A DNA stretch of 64,000 nucleotides from Mariniphaga sp041687255 (GTDB lineage Bacteria; Bacteroidota; Bacteroidia; Bacteroidales; Prolixibacteraceae), in contig JAWLCL010000005.1 in assembly GCA_041687255.1 (NCBI GenBank), positions 1 through 64,000 of the forward strand. Reading direction: 5' to 3'. Below the pieces are notes generated by a model that had not been told where the DNA came from, did no database searches, and saw nothing but the letters and a program-made list of their open reading frames with translations. A program made the translations under genes and the position numbers. Below are positions 62,477 through 64,000 of the stretch, piece after piece; within the stretch, counting starts at the first letter, position 1; the number at the start of each line of letters is the position of its first letter.

Positions 62477-63142
62477 TCACGAAAACCCGGCAGATAATTT
62501 TCGCTCTTCAATATCTCTGGAAATTGCACAGATAAAAGTTACACTTGCTAAAATGACCGAGGAAAATAATAATATGAATACAATATTTAGGACAACATCA
62601 GGATTATTTTGTCCGGGTAAAAATCCAAAAATTCCTAATTCCATTACAATTAACCATGAAATCAAGGTTGCCGGTAAACTATAAATCCATAGTGCCGAAA
62701 TTGTTTTTCTCAATCTGACAGGAAGTGCTTTTTCCCACCAGAAAAGCGGTTTATTTATCCGGGTTGCAAATGCCCATGTTGGTAAAAACAGAACAATATA
62801 ACCGATTCCACCCCCAACAAGAGTTAGCAACACCAACAACAATAAGAAAATAGTTGAGCCAAATTTCTTATGTATATATTTCAGCGACCAGATAATAATT
62901 GCCAGACCTGTTATAACAGCAGCAATACCTGTTATTAAGTAATTGTTAATAAGAGTGATAGCTCCTTCCGTTCCATAAAGCCAGAACCGATGCGTTTCAC
63001 CAATGGCTTCTATAAAAAATCCGTTCGTGGGTTTATAGCCCTGAAGAATTTCAAATAATCCATGATTTAAAATACCCGACAGACCAAGCAGCACACCAAT
63101 AGCAGATGCTGTAATCCGGATATGTTTATTGAAACTGACCAT
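62477..63142 (-). CDS. Membrane protein of unknown function
   Basis: 221 residues with about six TM helices (ITASAIGVLLGLSGILNHGL, LITGIAAVITGLAIIIWSLK, TIFLLLLVLLTLVGGGIGYI, IYSLPATLISWLIVMELGIF). A cytoplasmic tail ends KLSAGFS. It precedes the smaller membrane gene by 76 bp, on the same strand. No family assigned. Confidence 0.75.
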   Translation of the reverse strand: MVSFNKHIRITASAIGVLLGLSGILNHGLFEILQGYKPTNGFFIEAIGETHRFWLYGTEGAITLINNYLITGIAAVITGLAIIIWSLKYIHKKFGSTIFLLLLVLLTLVGGGIGYIVLFLPTWAFATRINKPLFWWEKALPVRLRKTISALWIYSLPATLISWLIVMELGIFGFLPGQNNPDVVLNIVFILLFSSVILASVTFICAISRDIEERKLSAGFS

Positions 63143-63339
63143 TACAGACTTCTATTTAGTTAAATTTTAACATCAATGGTCGGGTATTTTTAATATTCAT
63201 TTACGTAATAAGCTGATAGCCGTTACATTTCGTATTAAGTTTTATGTTGCCTTCCATGGCTTTAAATAAGGGATTACTTGTTTCTTAAGAGTTTATGCAC
63301 ATGCAAAAAAACTATCAATACCGTCAGGCATTAAAAAAG

Positions 63340-63834
63340 TTAATCTTCAAAATCAAAATCATCCGGATCAAAAGGAATGTCATCATCAGGATCTATGTCA
63401 AACGGACCTACTCCAGGCGGATTAAACAGCCCCCAGCGGTCGATGATGTAATTCTCCCGGTCAAATCCGGCCACCCAGTCGATGAACAACAGCCGGTATT
63501 CTTCTATTAAATCACGCACCATGTTGAAATATTCGACCTCCTTAAAACCAAACATCTCCAGCGAATGATTGGAAATCTTTAAATCATGGGCGGCTCTGCG
63601 TATAAAGGCAGCACTCTCCATCCGGATGTCATACAAGTCGCCTCCCTCTGCACCGGCAACTTTTACAGTTAACATCCTGGCATCGCTGATAATTTGCCAT
63701 TTGATGGATTGAAGATGTTCGTCATCTTCAGGAATAAGTTCACCGATCCTACGAACCAAATCAAGAATTTCTTTGCCCTTTTTATAAATGGGCAGGTTTT
63801 CAGTTTTTAAATGTTCATTATCTTCCTCGTGCAT
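63340..63834 (-). CDS. Acidic helical hypothetical protein
   Basis: 164 residues. Helical middle (ILDLVRRIGELIPEDDEHLQ, SAAFIRRAAHDLKISNHSLE, FGFKEVEYFNMVRDLIEEYR) and a Pro/Asp-rich acidic C-terminus (GPFDIDPDDDIPFDPDDFDF). No signal peptide or TM. Family not recognised. Confidence 0.75.
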   Translation of the reverse strand: MHEEDNEHLKTENLPIYKKGKEILDLVRRIGELIPEDDEHLQSIKWQIISDARMLTVKVAGAEGGDLYDIRMESAAFIRRAAHDLKISNHSLEMFGFKEVEYFNMVRDLIEEYRLLFIDWVAGFDRENYIIDRWGLFNPPGVGPFDIDPDDDIPFDPDDFDFED

Positions 63835-64000
63835 AAGATTAAAATTAAACCAGACAGGTTGATGTTAATCTATTTTTTGATGAATATAAATACATTTTAA
63901 GATTAATTGATGCTGCTGGAATAAAAAATCAATATTGGAGAATCAAACTCAAAAAATTAAATAACCAGATATTGAAAAAAACACCCGCAATTTAAATTAG

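Noticed and set aside
63200..63240. ATGTAAC and ACGTAAA pair before the membrane-protein gene at 62477-63142
   Set aside because: Spacing is 22 bp, GTGTGAAT is missing and no TAnnTTTG element follows at the required distance, so it was not counted as a regulon site.

Overview
The window is chromosomal DNA of a member of the Bacteroidota, most likely a free-living Marinilabiliales/Prolixibacteraceae-type organism (phylum well supported, family a guess). The signs are many -7 promoter elements of the TAnnTTTG type, a Bacteroidota-style ECF sigma factor, a TonB receptor with an N-terminal carboxypeptidase-like domain, CheB-CheR-PAS and multi-PAS kinases, and lipoproteins with late LxxC signal peptides. 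No rRNA, tRNA or CRISPR array was seen. Mobile DNA is limited to the 3' end of an IS21-type element (IstB) at the left edge, plus several families of short palindromic repeats.

1-15 kb: IS21 end; a stand-alone PAS protein; a lipoprotein followed by an ECF sigma factor; an AraC regulator with an N-terminal metal-binding-like domain; a PQQ-propeller protein; an O6-alkylguanine methyltransferase; a decayed DUF5916 gene; secreted beta-sandwich and lipoproteins; a 1-kb array of palindromic repeats; a sulfur-responsive operon (ArsR-rhodanese, two DsrE proteins, DUF302) with a clear palindromic operator; and nicotinate phosphoribosyltransferase.

15-37 kb: a large metal (probably copper) resistance and redox island, all on the minus strand. 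It holds a CusCBA-type RND pump, His-rich and Met-rich periplasmic proteins, an HMA protein, a SHOCT protein, a methyltransferase, a multicopper oxidase, a TonB receptor and a CopB-type P-ATPase. It also holds an unusual operon: a membrane protein and a lipoprotein that resemble cell-wall-binding repeat 2 proteins, next to a cytochrome c and a sugar-dehydrogenase propeller that overlap each other.

37-57 kb: a signalling and envelope-stress locus. It contains a multi-PAS histidine kinase, CheB-CheR-PAS with a stand-alone PAS partner, and a hybrid PAS kinase with a receiver. Among these lie small or envelope genes: a lysine-rich peptide, a sugar transferase, OmpA, a porin, YtxH, an Lmo0937-like membrane peptide, and two short unknown ORFs. 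Seven promoters, six of them here and one at 1.0 kb, share one rigid architecture: GTGTGAATNATGTAA, a second RTGTAA exactly 21 bp after the first, and a -7 element 57-58 bp from the motif start. This looks like an undescribed regulon, probably run by the neighbouring PAS phosphorelay. A GT4 glycosyltransferase and a GH130 phosphorylase-like protein flank the locus.

57-64 kb: a DsrE protein, an OpuC-like osmolyte ABC transporter with permease and binding protein fused, a beta-lactamase-fold protein that has lost its catalytic residues, two membrane proteins and an acidic hypothetical protein.
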